Shown here in pieces: positions 34,862-46,391 of a stretch of 64,000 nucleotides of DNA. The stretch lies in the NCBI RefSeq assembly GCF_037975245.1, contig NC_092573.1, forward strand, positions 6,746,501 through 6,810,500. Reading direction: 5' to 3'. Every line of letters starts with the position of its first letter. Positions within the stretch are counted from its first letter, which is position 1. This stretch comes from Apostichopus japonicus. Taxonomy: Eukaryota; Echinodermata; Holothuroidea; Aspidochirotida; Stichopodidae. The notes under the pieces were generated by a model, which saw only the letters and a program-made list of their open reading frames with translations, searched no databases and had not been told where the DNA came from. Position numbers and translations under genes: made by a program.

Positions 34862-36116
34862 AAGGATTGTCTGGTGGCCCAAAGAAGTTACCTTAAAAAA
34901 TAGTAAATAATTTTCCAAACATGTTGTCAAAGTATGAGAACGCTAATGTTGCGTTTGACAGAGAAACGATTTTTTAATCGTTATGGATAGACATTTCAAA
35001 TATGATTTGAACAGTACAATACGTGACGTCAGCTCTGCCATAGCAGATTGCGTCATAACCCACCCTCCGCACAGTACCTATACGGTAATCACAACAAAAA
35101 CAGCGTTTGTATACAGATAAATTTCTTCCTTAATTTCCGGTGAAATTTCTTAAAAATTAGATATGTTTTCAAAAACTCCTTAAGCCGCCATGTACTTGAG
35201 CGGTGGTTCCGTGGTCTTTGTGTAACACAAGGTAAATTTTAACAGCAGACTCTGAGTTGTTCAGGCTATACATCGCGCTATCCAGCTCCAACGCGAAAAA
35301 TGTTCGCATGTAGGCTGTACTCAAACGTTGACAATCGGACAGTTCTGCGAAGCCTAAGCTTCTCAGTGCTATATTCTGCTCTGACAACGATTCGATCAAT
35401 TTCTTCAATAATTTCCGGTGAAATTTCTTATAAATTAGATATGATTTAAAAAACTCCTTAAGCCGCAATATATGTAGTAGATCGGTGGTTTCGTGGTCTT
35501 TGTGTAACACAAGATAAGTTTTAACAGCAGGCTCTTCGTTGTTTATACATCGCGGTATCCAGCTCCAGCGCGAAGAATGTTCGCGAGTATAGGCTCCTCT
35601 AACGTTTACAATCGGACAGTTCTGCGATGACATCGATCCTGCCAAGTTTCATCTTTCGGTTTAACGAATACTTTATAAGTTTCCTTTTACTGTTAATCTG
35701 ATCCGTGAATTTTATTTCAGCGATTTCGAAGAACAGTTAATGAACTGTGGTTTGAGTGTGAGTGTACTATGTGTAACGCTATACAATTACACCAACTGAG
35801 CATCGTAGTATATACGTTCGCAAGTATGTACGTTATATATATATGAGGCAATTCAATGTGCTTACACGTGAGTTAATTTGCTGCGGAATTGAGAGTGCTA
35901 ACTTCAAGTCGCCTGTTTTGCCTATCTGCAAGCACTACGTCAATCACCATATTGAAGCGTTCGAACAAACGGTACTTTTGGTGAGAAACTGGTGAATTTG
36001 AAAACCAGATTTCTACAAGAAGAAAACGTCGAATGGGGACAATTTTTACATGGTTAGAAAGAGAAAAATAATAACTACAAGGACAATGTATCAAAATCTT
36101 CCACCAGACAATTCCT
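34862..36116. mobile_element. 1.26-kb TTAA-flanked non-autonomous DNA transposon
   Basis: TTAA at 34858-34861 and 36117-36120 flanks ends AAGGATTGTCTGGTGG and, in reverse, AGGAATTGTCTGGTGG. Copy 1 has a single TTAA at the matching place near 11259, so this is an insertion. TTAA target sites point to Kolobok or piggyBac; the terminal bases favour a Kolobok-like element (inference). No transposase is encoded. Confidence 0.85.
35128..35610. repeat. Internal direct duplication within the TTAA element
   Basis: About 35130-35345 and 35405-35610 are near-identical copies, each with TTTCCGGTGAAATTTCTT, a GTGGTCTTTGTGTAACACAA stretch and CAATCGGACAGTTCTGCG. The long minus-strand frame across both (35169-35645) is repetitive at the peptide level and is not credible as a gene. 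Confidence 0.8.
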
Positions 36117-36120
36117 TTAA

Positions 36121-36880
36121 GCTATATAGCTATATAACTTAGCACAGTTTAAAGTGTACAATACCATGTACGTATCTCGCAATTACCGTTATGTCGGTCA
36201 CTGTATTATTGTACGTCTTAATATGAACACATTGGCTCGTGTTGCTATGCCAATTGGACGCAGGCGCAGGATGCCCTTTCGTCAGATCGTTATGCTGTAC
36301 AACGTAGTGTTATTTTATTTGCGTATTAATATTGTTTTGAGACGCTTTTCTTTAGTAACAGTAAAGAAGAACGGAGTACTCTTTCGAGACAATTGCTGGT
36401 TATGTTTCTTTTAAAGTTGATATAAAATTGTAACTTTCTGAGATAAAAATTAATGTTTACGTAGTGCTTTGTATGAATGAATGGATTCGTGGATTCGTGC
36501 ATTATCCTGGCCGGGGCGATAAACGCACGGTAGACCAATGATTAACCACCTAATTAACAAGTTCTTATGTAATTACATCATACTGCACTGGTTCGTTACA
36601 TACAAGAATGTTTGGATAACAATGGAATGTACACCTGCATGATTTGTATTGTCATAATACGCTGCAATGTCTGGTATTGTTCCAAACGTTATAAAATTTA
36701 AGAAGCATGCCCTCATTAACTGAAGTTACCTAATGCCAAGGTGCGGGATCTTTTTGAGAAAGCTATTGAAGAATGACGTATTTCTCACGTATTTCTTCAC
36801 ATTTTCGTTTTTAAATTAGTTGACAAATTTGATCCAATTTTGATCTACAATATTTGATTTTATTAAACTTTAAATAAATA

Positions 36881-36931
<51 letters not shown>

Positions 36932-36957
36932 GTATATATATGTATGTATATATATGT
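36121..36957. other. Non-coding duplication tail in copy 2
   Basis: Counterpart of 11261-11476 joined to 13702-14320, running into a TA microsatellite (about 36880-36960). It includes the empty site for the copy-1 hAT insertion near 36330. Confidence 0.6.
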
Positions 36958-37320
36958 ATATGCATTTGCCTTTGTCGTTTACCTCCATTGCATTAACATA
37001 AAGTCTGTTCAAAGTATCTCTTTCGAGATCCGGCTTTAGGAATCACAAATGATTTCGGGTTGGTTAGCATCATGTTTGATCTCTAGAGTAAGGCAAAATA
37101 TGTCACCAAAAACAGAACTAGTATTGTTCGATACAGGTGACAAACGCCTACAGTGGAATTACGACCTTCCTTACCGGTTTCGAACCTCTGGACATACAAT
37201 CAGCGTCCATAGCCTAGTGGTTAGGGTGTCCGCGTACAGAGCGGGAGGCCCGGGATCGAATCCCGGTGGAGGCTGGAAGTTTTTTCACTGTTCTTGATTT
37301 TCCAACTCATTACGATTTTC
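36958..37320 (+). mobile_element. tRNA-derived SINE-like insertion in a TA microsatellite
   Basis: About 360 bases interrupt the TA repeat that is continuous in copy 1 (14240-14320). The insert contains a tRNA-like core at 37203-37273 and, upstream, a second B-box-like match (GGTTTCGAACCTC near 37177-37189). The exact edges are blurred by the flanking TA repeat and no target duplication could be read. Confidence 0.6.
37203..37273 (+). tRNA. tRNA-like sequence, probably SINE head or tRNA pseudogene
   Basis: 71 bases fold as a tRNA. The acceptor GCGTCCA pairs with TGGAGGC (one G-G mismatch), the D arm contains TAGCCTAGTGGTTAGGGT (A-box-like), and the anticodon stem TCCGC/GCGGG holds loop GTACAGA. 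The T arm CCGGG-ATCGAAT-CCCGG matches a B box. The anticodon position reads ACA, which is not the usual cysteine anticodon (GCA) and argues against a working tRNA. Confidence 0.5.
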
Positions 37321-37607
37321 ATATATATATATATTGTAATGTATATGTAATACGAATATTGCATTCTTACCACATACCACGAGGCAGTATATTTATGGCG
37401 AATACTAAGCCTATACTCATACCATTGCATTCAGCTACTATATTTATTGTCTGTAACTAAATTATGCTTATTTATTTCTCGTCGGTTCTTGTGATAAATA
37501 TACACGATACATAAACAAAACCAACAATAACGATGCATATGTATGTTTTACTGTGTAATAATAACACTATATTCTACATTATAAACTAAATGTGTATAGC
37601 ATTAAAC

Positions 37608-37641
<34 letters not shown>

Positions 37642-38486
37642 ACATTATATGATAGTTGGTAATAAATAATTTATGACAGTGCGGGCAATGACATTAATGA
37701 AACATCTCGGTATTCCCATTAGAAGTGAACGAACAACTGAAGCATAGCTGCTATGTAGGTTATCTTGTATCAAACCATATTCTGCAGGCCTCATCGCGTC
37801 ACAAACATATGATATAATCATTTTGAATGTGTCATACAACTGCGACACATTACTATAGGCCGATGGCAGAATGAACAATTGGAAACATTACAAATGAATT
37901 ATTACCTATTTGATTGATCTCTCAATTTGCATAAAATTGCTTATTGACATGTGTTTGAATCATTTAACTGGATAATTACACAATCAGTTGAAGGTATGGT
38001 CGCACGTATCGTCCTCATAGCTTTTTTTCCCCTTCCATGTCGGATATAAATCATCTTTCATGATCTACCTACAAACCACTTATAGTGGTGATAGTCAACG
38101 TTCCGAGAAATTAAAAGAAATGTATTTCTTGAAGCCCTGTATTGTCTACTTATTGTAGCACATAAGTTAGATTTATCCCTATACGTATCAACGAGACTCA
38201 ATTTGAAAAGAATGCTTAGCTGCTCGTTTCCTGTAGTTAATTCATACTTCCAGATGCCACCTATACTTTTCGTTATAAGAGCGCGATTGAAGTCATTCTT
38301 TAACGTTGTAAGATGTAAACAACATTCCTAAGAAAGTGTGAATCACACATCAAGTAAAATATTGTTGTTGATAGCTTACTTTATCCTAAGGGCACATGAT
38401 ACCTAATATGTCAGCATGCGAGAAACAGTTTGAATTAATCTCTTCAAGGACAACGTCAAATATCGCGACAGTTATATCGCTGCAAT
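37321..38486. other. End of duplication copy 2
   Basis: Counterpart of 14321-15030 joined directly to 16979-17402. No gene is seen; a TA repeat lies at about 37610-37639. Confidence 0.6.
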
Positions 38487-39105
38487 ATTGTGGCAATGTT
38501 CTGGCTCATTCTGTTCACATAACATTACGATGATATATCTACAAAGATTATATTTACGCAATTAATCACAGGATTTTTCATTTTATTTAGCAATATAATT
38601 TTAATTTATTAGTTTGTCACTCCGTTTTTCTTATCTTTTTCGTCGTTTATAAAGCTCCTCGACAAATTCATAGTATGCGCATGCTCAGTACTTTTGTTAA
38701 TGAAGTAAGAGAATTCTTACTGAAAAGACTAACACATAATATATCAATCATTCGTCTTATATTAGTTTTCGTCTTGATGTTTATTTTGTCACATTTGCAG
38801 AACTTATCCATTAATGTCATTTCGAATTCGATTAAGAGAGTTGATTCTAGCGTAAATTTTTAAAAACTTCGTGTCTTAATAAAGAAAAGGTTAATGTTGA
38901 TGCTATGCATCGATGTGCTTTGAGGTGTACTAATTACCAGATGTACTGCGTAACTACAGATGTAAAATAAAACAAAAACGTTGTCTTAAAAAGAAAAATT
39001 GATCTGGTCCATTTTCTATGTGAAGGAATTGATTCAGTTCGACCCCTGCACCCCTCGTCCAGGAAAAACTGCAGACTTTTTTTTAAGTACCGATAGTCAA
39101 TAGAG
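38487..39105. other. Intergenic, unique
   Basis: No gene or repeat recognised. Confidence 0.45.
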
Positions 39106-39468
39106 CAGGGGTTCCCTGACTGGGGTGCATAAACCCCAGGGGGTGCGTGAGTCCATCTCAGGGGGTTCGTGAGACGCTTCTGAAAGACACAGGCCGCATG
39201 ACTTTGGTGAAGTTGGTGTACGCATGACAGTACGTCGTGAAGATAAAGAGCTGATCTGATCTTGAAGTTTCCAAATAAATATTTGCTCATCTCTTGTTTT
39301 TTTTTCATTACAATATTAGAACTATTATGAACTTGATCCGTTACAAAGCACTGTTATGTGTATTATAGTATAATAATGACTCAGATCGTGTCTCGAAAGT
39401 TGGGGACTCGTGTACAACTCTGACATCCACAGGGGGGTTCGTGGGGGCATAAAGTTAGGGAAGCCCTG
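39106..39468. mobile_element. hAT-type MITE, 363 bp
   Basis: The left end CAGGGGTTCCCTGACTGGGG and the right end in reverse CAGGGCTTCCCTAACTTTAT form a hAT-like terminal inverted repeat. Flanks CAATAGAG (39098-39105) and CAATTGAA (39469-39476) match at 6 of 8 positions and may be a decayed target duplication. No coding capacity. Confidence 0.7.
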
Positions 39469-42139
39469 CAATTGAATAAAGTGAACCCATCTTTCCTAGT
39501 TATATTCCTACGTAAAGCTTTATACCGATGTCGTATTCAAATTTATCAAGGAATGGTTGATTTTTTGTGTTTATCAGCAGTGAAAAGGGTATATGTTGAT
39601 CAGTGTTTTGATAATATCAATTAATTCACAATAGCTATCTATCAGAAATTGTCACAATCTTTCAGCTGCGATGTACAATAAGAGACGTATTGCCTTAAAA
39701 CATGTGCCCTTATTGCAATACCGCAGTGTGTGAAAATAAGGGGAATAAAACAAATAATGTTCATTCTCTAAAACTTAAAATATTCCGTAACTACAAAAGT
39801 AAAAGACAAATCTTCAATAGAACAGACGTTTTCTCTCACAGCTGTTTATTATTTTGTTGTAGTTATCACTTTCTTCTTAAATCAATATAAAGACAGTATA
39901 TAGTATTTCTTACAACAGCATCGAATTCATTGAAAATTTCACCACATGCAATTAAGAATACGGTTTCCGTTAATATTTCAAATTTTACAGATTAAATATA
40001 GTTTCTCAAGTTATTCTAATTATTAATCACATTAATAATGAATAATCATAAAAAGGTGACACAAATATTTACGAAAGACCACTCTCAATATTGCCATACC
40101 ATATATAAATATATATACAGTTGATTATTATGTTAATTTCATACTAATTTTATGAAACAAAAAGAAAACAGATATTTATGTTGTTACTGTTATACAATTA
40201 AGATGAATATATTTAGCATTATTAATTAAACAAGAGTAAATCGCAAGAAGATAATCATCTCAGAGGGAGACAAACTTATGCAACTTTACAGAAAAGGAGT
40301 CATTAATTATTATAATTGTTTAAATTTTTCATCCTACAAAGTGAAACGACAGTTCGTGAGTGAAGTAAAGATAATTGTTTCATAGCAAACAAAAGGGGTT
40401 CTTAATTGGCTAATTACACATTGACAACAAAGCGTGAATTGTATTATATAATATTGTATTGTGTTGTATTACAATGTATCCCACACAACACACGCTATGC
40501 ATTCTACAAGATTCACGTGTATCTATTTTTTAATCATAAGAACGTTAGCAAACAATAATTCACATCATCAATTCATATGAGTTGAAATCACAAAATGAAA
40601 TTCAATAAAATCATGTTTTCATAGTGCAACATGATTCGGTATCACCCTTTAATATGCTGTTTAGTTTCAAATTTCTTTCAACCCTCAGTTTGCCCTCACT
40701 GAGACGTGTATACGTATCTAATTAAAGACTCCTCGAAGTCTATCAACAATTTGTGAAACCTTCAGTAAAGAACTTTTGGAACTTATTTAACAATGTTTAA
40801 AAAATATTGGAGCCGATACAAACGAGCTTTCACGCATGATCCAAAGAAATATTTTTGTTGTAAGAAAAACGGAATAATATTCGTATCTTATTGTCATTTC
40901 TTTTGTTTAACATGTCAATGAATGGTAATAAACGTGTTTACCGTTCAACTCACCCACCCCCCCCCCCTAAAAAAAGGTGAGTAATAATAAGTGCATAAAA
41001 CATTCTTATAGTAACAGATAATGTCATCGTATATTGAATATTCATAATGCTACATGATCTTATTTACAAATTGCTACGTTTCATAAGGTTTGTGTATTTT
41101 ATATTAAATATACATTTGGTATGTCAGTTATGGTAATATGTACATCTTACGTACTACTCCCGTTATAAGGATCTTGTTTAGTTTAAGAATCGAAAAGTTC
41201 ACAGTATGAAGACAAACGTTAGATCTATATACTTTCCGTTCGTCATACAGAACTGTGAGTAGAATTCATATTAAACGCAGGAAAGCAGGAGGAAAGCATA
41301 GAAAATGAGCTCTTTCAAAAAGAGCACACAAATCGAGGTTCAACTGCCTATAACTTTTGACTGGCAATAAATGGAAAAAGGGATTATCAAATCATAACTC
41401 AGAAAGCAATAACTACATTTCTTCAATTTTACAGATCAATTTCAGCGATGAAAGAAGCAACGCAAAACCCGAACTGTCTAGATTCTAACGCCTTAACACT
41501 TATTTCACACTACAAGAGACACACTCAAAAACACACTCACCACGAGGTAACTTGATTTGAATTCTGACAAGAAACGACACCTGGAAAATTAACTGGTTGC
41601 CCAAGAGACCATTTCAAAATTATACTACCCTGCAGCTGTATGATATAACCTCTAATTGGTGATCCCATGTGGTTATGTGGTGAATAAACGCAGGACAGGT
41701 TCTATATGTGAAGTAAAATGACCGTATCTAAGCAGAAGACAGCTTCTATACTCATTACTGGTTTCAACTTCTCACTTTAGCCGTGATGGAGTTACTATAT
41801 CCCCTGTAAATGAGCGCCATGTTTCAAATTTGAGCGTCCAAATTACAAATGCTTGTTCTTTCCATAACGTTAATGAGATCAATATTAGCGGTACTGCTAT
41901 ATACATGAGAGAAAGAAAGAAAAACAGAACGAAAGAAAGAGAGGTGGAGAGATGAAGAGGGTTGAGAGGTGGAGAGAGAGGTGGAGAAAAAGGGAAAGAA
42001 TTAAGGCGATATAATTTATGAGTTTTCCAACGTTTGCATAGCCACTTGCTATCTACTCTTAGAGTGCCGAACAAATACAAGATGAGAAATATGATCTTTG
42101 ATGTTTCATAACGATTCGAGTTTTTGCCTGCTCGTTGTT
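39469..42139. other. Intergenic, 3' side of the LRR gene
   Basis: AT-rich, with a C tract near 40960-40968 and a GA-rich purine run near 41908-41995. No gene is seen on either strand. The 3' untranslated region of the LRR gene should lie at its right end. Confidence 0.5.
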
Positions 42140-44104
42140 TTAAACAGGGGTCTCCGGCATGGTGTTCCATTTTACCTTGTCCAACTTAGCAGGTGACCCC
42201 GGAGACAACTTTGGTTCATCCTGCTTTGATGGTGTCGATGTTAGCATTGGTTCAGGAGTCTCTGAAGTAGTACTCTGTTGTCTCAACAGCTCAAAGTCAC
42301 TTTCTCTGACAAGCTCATACTTCCCAACTTTGCGGTTCTTCTTAAGTAAATCTATCAACGTTTGGTCGTCTTCTAATATCCTCTCTCGTTTTCTGCAAAT
42401 GTACCAATTTCTTCTTGAGCCACGGAAGATGTGGTATAACTTACACCCTACAACAAATGTCAGTACCGACAACCAAACCGCTATTAGCCATGTCATGTGG
42501 TGTAGTTTGGGGAAACTATTACATATTAAGGAGGGGTAGTAGTCGCCCAAAGCTTCAACTAATAACTTGTCTTTTAAATATGGAGGTGAGGTACAGGTGG
42601 CTCTGGTGATTAAATCGTATTGGAACACGTACTCGGGTTCTTCTACTAATACGCTTACCAACCACCTCACATTACAATCACATTTTAATGGATTATCACT
42701 TATTTGAAACTCACGTAATTGCTTTGCTTTATGAAATACAGATTTTTCTATCGTCTTTAATAGATTGCTGTTTAAATAAACCTCCTCCAAAGCGTAGCAT
42801 CCTTGAAAGATATCCTCCTCTAAAAATCTGATGCGATTGTAGGAGATTTTAACTGTTTTTAAATATCCTAATCGGCGAACATTTGGAAAATGTCTTAGTT
42901 TGTTATGGTCTAACTGTAAATACATGAGGTATGGAATGTTATTGAAGTTCAACGGTTCTTCTTCATCACTTAGCATGTTTCGTTGGATACTCAAGTCTTG
43001 AAGTTGATCAAAGATTGTCAAACTTGTAGCATTCCAAACTGGCAGATAATTGCCAGACACGTCTAACTTCATTAAGGAGTTCGACAGTGGATAGAGTGTT
43101 TCGGGAGACAAAAACAGAAGTTGATTACGTTTCAAATTTAAAATTCTCAAGTTTGAATTACTAGCAAATATAGCAGGAATGTGTTGCAAAAAGTTATTTT
43201 GAAGGTAAACCTCTTCCAAGTTGAATAAATGAACGAACAAATCGTCCGGTAATGATGTAAGTTGATTCATGCTTAGGTCCAATATCTCAAGCTTATGAAA
43301 CCATTGGTTGAATGACGATTCCGCAAGACACTGTATGTTACTGTTACTGATTGTTAACACTAATAGAGATAAATTTCTCTTCGGAAGATCGAACCAAGAA
43401 GCCACATTAACACATTGCACAGACTGATTAATCATCATATCATATGAGCTACTGACAGAGTTGTAATTGTCGTAATAGTCATCAGACACTTCAGCGTTCA
43501 ACGAGGGAGATGACGCAGCCTCCATGTCCGACATGGTCAACTTTCGAAGTTTGACCAGAGAGGAGAAGGTTCCTCTTGCTATTTGAGTGAGATCGATCTC
43601 ATTTCCGTCCAGAAAGAGAGTTCTCATCTGATTGTGGTCCAGGAATGTCTCGGATGGGATTGTCTTGATTGAATTACTTCGCATATCTAGAATCTGCAAC
43701 TTGGTCATTTTGCTGATTCCATAAGGCACTGTATGGAGTGAATTCTGGCTCATATCTAAGGATATTAGTTTAGTTAACATACTGAGCGTTCCGTTTGTGA
43801 CTGATGTCACCCCACTGTTCACCAACGCCAGTTCACGGAGGTGTTGAAGGCTGGATACGTTGAAATTGTCCGGGGTCAAATGAGTAAAATTATTATCATT
43901 GAAATAAAGTGAATGATATTCTCTGGGTAAATGAGAGGGCAATTCTTGCATCATTGTACCGGAACAATTTATACGTAAGATGATGTCATTGCATTGACAC
44001 ACGTCTAGACAGGATGGCATCACATAGTATCCAAAAGACGAAAGGTGCATGGTGGATAATATCATCCAGTATGGCAAAAGCATGTTTATGAGAACAGCGG
44101 CCAT
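42140..44104 (-). CDS. Leucine-rich-repeat type I membrane protein, single exon
   Basis: 654 residues from ATG at 44104. A hydrophobic leader (residues 1-27) is followed by an LRR N-terminal cap (CLDVCQCNDIILRINC, about 32-47). A run of leucine-rich repeats covers about 60-490, with clear units such as LISLDMSQNSLHTVPYGI and LEILDLSMNQLTSLPDDLF. The cap NPLKCDCNVRWLV...CTSPP...LICNS follows at about 495-553. One membrane span lies near 560-582 and a 70-residue basic then Ser/Thr/Pro-rich tail ends the protein. A non-repeat island at about 195-245 (DDYYDNYNSVSSSY) breaks the LRR series, as loops do in some Toll-like receptors. There is no TIR domain, so it is not a standard Toll receptor. A cell-surface adhesion or recognition role is likely; no orthologue is named. 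Confidence 0.85.
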   Translation of the reverse strand: MAAVLINMLLPYWMILSTMHLSSFGYYVMPSCLDVCQCNDIILRINCSGTMMQELPSHLPREYHSLYFNDNNFTHLTPDNFNVSSLQHLRELALVNSGVTSVTNGTLSMLTKLISLDMSQNSLHTVPYGISKMTKLQILDMRSNSIKTIPSETFLDHNQMRTLFLDGNEIDLTQIARGTFSSLVKLRKLTMSDMEAASSPSLNAEVSDDYYDNYNSVSSSYDMMINQSVQCVNVASWFDLPKRNLSLLVLTISNSNIQCLAESSFNQWFHKLEILDLSMNQLTSLPDDLFVHLFNLEEVYLQNNFLQHIPAIFASNSNLRILNLKRNQLLFLSPETLYPLSNSLMKLDVSGNYLPVWNATSLTIFDQLQDLSIQRNMLSDEEEPLNFNNIPYLMYLQLDHNKLRHFPNVRRLGYLKTVKISYNRIRFLEEDIFQGCYALEEVYLNSNLLKTIEKSVFHKAKQLREFQISDNPLKCDCNVRWLVSVLVEEPEYVFQYDLITRATCTSPPYLKDKLLVEALGDYYPSLICNSFPKLHHMTWLIAVWLSVLTFVVGCKLYHIFRGSRRNWYICRKRERILEDDQTLIDLLKKNRKVGKYELVRESDFELLRQQSTTSETPEPMLTSTPSKQDEPKLSPGSPAKLDKVKWNTMPETPV

Positions 44105-46080
44105 AATGGAAAAATACAGTACTCCGAAAAGTAGTTAAATAAGGTGAGAAGATTTTATACTCTTAAAGTATTCTCAATGTACCGTACCTTTCCCAAATAA
44201 TAAACTTGCTAGAAAGGTTCAGCGAATGGTTACATGAGCATATGTGTTTGTCGGTAGGTTGCTACTTGATTTCCAAAAGCCCTACAGCCATGTTTCCCAC
44301 ACGAGCGTTGCTGGGAAGTCCTATCACCCCAAGAACCGGTCATTGTGTATTCATGCAACCGCCAACTGAGGCCTGAAAAGTAATAAGAAAATCAAGAAGT
44401 ATTAAGTTTCGTGCTCTTATTGCAGAAATATTTAAAACGGAGAAAGCTTGGAAATTTTGAAAGCTTGGCATATGAAGACAGCGACAGGTTCGCAAGTCTA
44501 TTTGTCAATTAAAAATAGTCAAGAGTTTTCAGTTAAGGTGTTAAGCATATTGCGAACATTTTGCTGTATGTTCTTTCTACGCTCAAAAGGTGTATACCAT
44601 ATCCGATTTGTATGTCTGCCTGCTATTTCAAAAGTTTATTTTCTGCTTTATTAAATAAAAATCAATAATAATAATAATAATAATTTCTTTTAATAATTTG
44701 TAACAAATTCATGACATGGATTACGGGTTTCAGTGTTATATTGTAATGGGATAGATATAATTGCGAGCATCACATTGATATGCAGTAATATATAATTAAT
44801 CACAGGGCGTATAACCACAGGGCGTATAGGGATTTCTCTTTGACTTGGTTTCCTCTTTAGAGAGTCAAACCACAGTTAGAGCTTCTTCTCTTTTACAAAG
44901 TAAATATATATGTATGCTAATTCATGGCGTCTTCGTTGGTTAACATCACTAAAATAGTCTTTAGGGTTATTTTTCAGTTATGTAATACCAGTAATAACAA
45001 ATGAAGCCGAGACCCAAATTCTATATAAGATCAGAGCTATATGAGGCAAATTGAAGATAAACGATTGTACGGGAGTCATCACCTGTCTCTCAGATCTTAC
45101 ACAATCAAAATGCGGAAAAGCCATTAATAGATGCATGGATATTCCGGATCAAATCTCAAATCTTGCTTTAAATAAAGATTTGCCATCAGAGTAGACCATT
45201 CTCATCATCGTCTTTCAGCTAAATTATTCGACAAATATTAAAACGTCTTCACAAAAATCGACGAAAATCCATGTAGAAGATTAATGATAGCAGTGTTCCA
45301 GTTTAACTGACGGCTTACAAATCTCTCTCCTACCTCTCTCTCTCTTCCCCCCCCCCCTTTCTCTATGAAGTTGTGCAGTTATAGAAAGCTTAAGTACATA
45401 CCTTTTAAGTACAACTATTCTTTCTTGCATTTCGCTTCAAGAATTTGTTCAAAATTCCGAAATTTTGTTGCAAGGCATAACCCACTTTGATTTTGTCCTT
45501 ATCTTTAACACGCGGAATTTTAAGTAGTTCCGGTGGATATTTATTAGAACGGTCAATGAACCAAATTTGCCATTGCTTTCATATTAAAAACCACAATGAA
45601 ATACATATTCGAAATTTGCTCCTAACGTGACATTTTGTTTAATATTAGTAAAACACCCTCAGATTGCCCGAAGCCTTAACAATGTAGATCAAGATGAATT
45701 TTGTCCAACAATTCTCTTTTAGCGAATTTTTAATTCATATATTTCCTTTTGTGTTCATCTTCTTGCGATGTACCCATTCAAAACTCTTGTAGTGCACGGC
45801 ATTCATCGGTAGTGAAATGTAAAATGTCAGACGTGATTGGATAAAAAACCACCTTATAAGAGCCTTTAGTGAATGCTAGAGGGTAATTGTTTGGCCTTGT
45901 GTATTTTAATGCATAACACTTTATATAGCATTCTGATTACGTTTGATAAATACCTCCCTTTCTCTTCTTGCATGTTTTACGGTATAAAGTAATCTTATGC
46001 ACGAAATAATAAACATAAATATATATATATATAGATATATATATATAGATATATATATAGCATATATATATAGCATATAT
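44105..46080. other. Intergenic, 5' side of the LRR gene
   Basis: Contains a TAA microsatellite near 44665-44685, a CT/C-rich run near 45328-45363 and TA runs near 46018-46080. No gene is seen. Confidence 0.5.
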
Positions 46081-46105
46081 TACGTTACTTAGTATATGGA
46101 CCACA

Positions 46106-46186
<81 letters not shown>

Positions 46187-46391
46187 TCGATTTAGGAAAG
46201 CAGGATCTCACATTTCATAAGTCCTCTCACATCCTACGTACCACCTAGGAACAGAAAAGAATGTAGTGTTTAACATATATGAATGCAAAGTCCTCGAGAA
46301 GGTTATAACGTCAAAGGCAGTAACCTCGTTCCAGCTGAATGTAGTATTGAAGGTTATCTGTAGTATGTGGTCCATGTACTAAGTAACGTTA
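46081..46391. mobile_element. MITE-like inverted repeat, about 310 bp, enclosing a TA microsatellite
   Basis: The arm TACGTTACTTAGTATATGGA... (46081-46110) is repeated in reverse at 46361-46391 with one or two mismatches over 30 bases. A long TA repeat (about 46111-46182) lies inside. No coding frame. Confidence 0.75.

Larger units (their letters stand above)
19252..38486. repeat. Segmental duplication, copy 2
   Basis: Direct-orientation partner of 1978-17402. It is longer because of four insertions absent from copy 1: LINE 20643-21800, DNA transposon 29040-34295, TTAA element 34862-36116 and the tRNA-derived insertion about 36958-37320, together about 8.0 kb. Confidence 0.93.

Noticed and set aside
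35169-35645. 158-residue minus-strand frame with an internally repeated peptide
   Set aside because: It spans the direct duplication of a non-autonomous TTAA element and has no recognisable domain.
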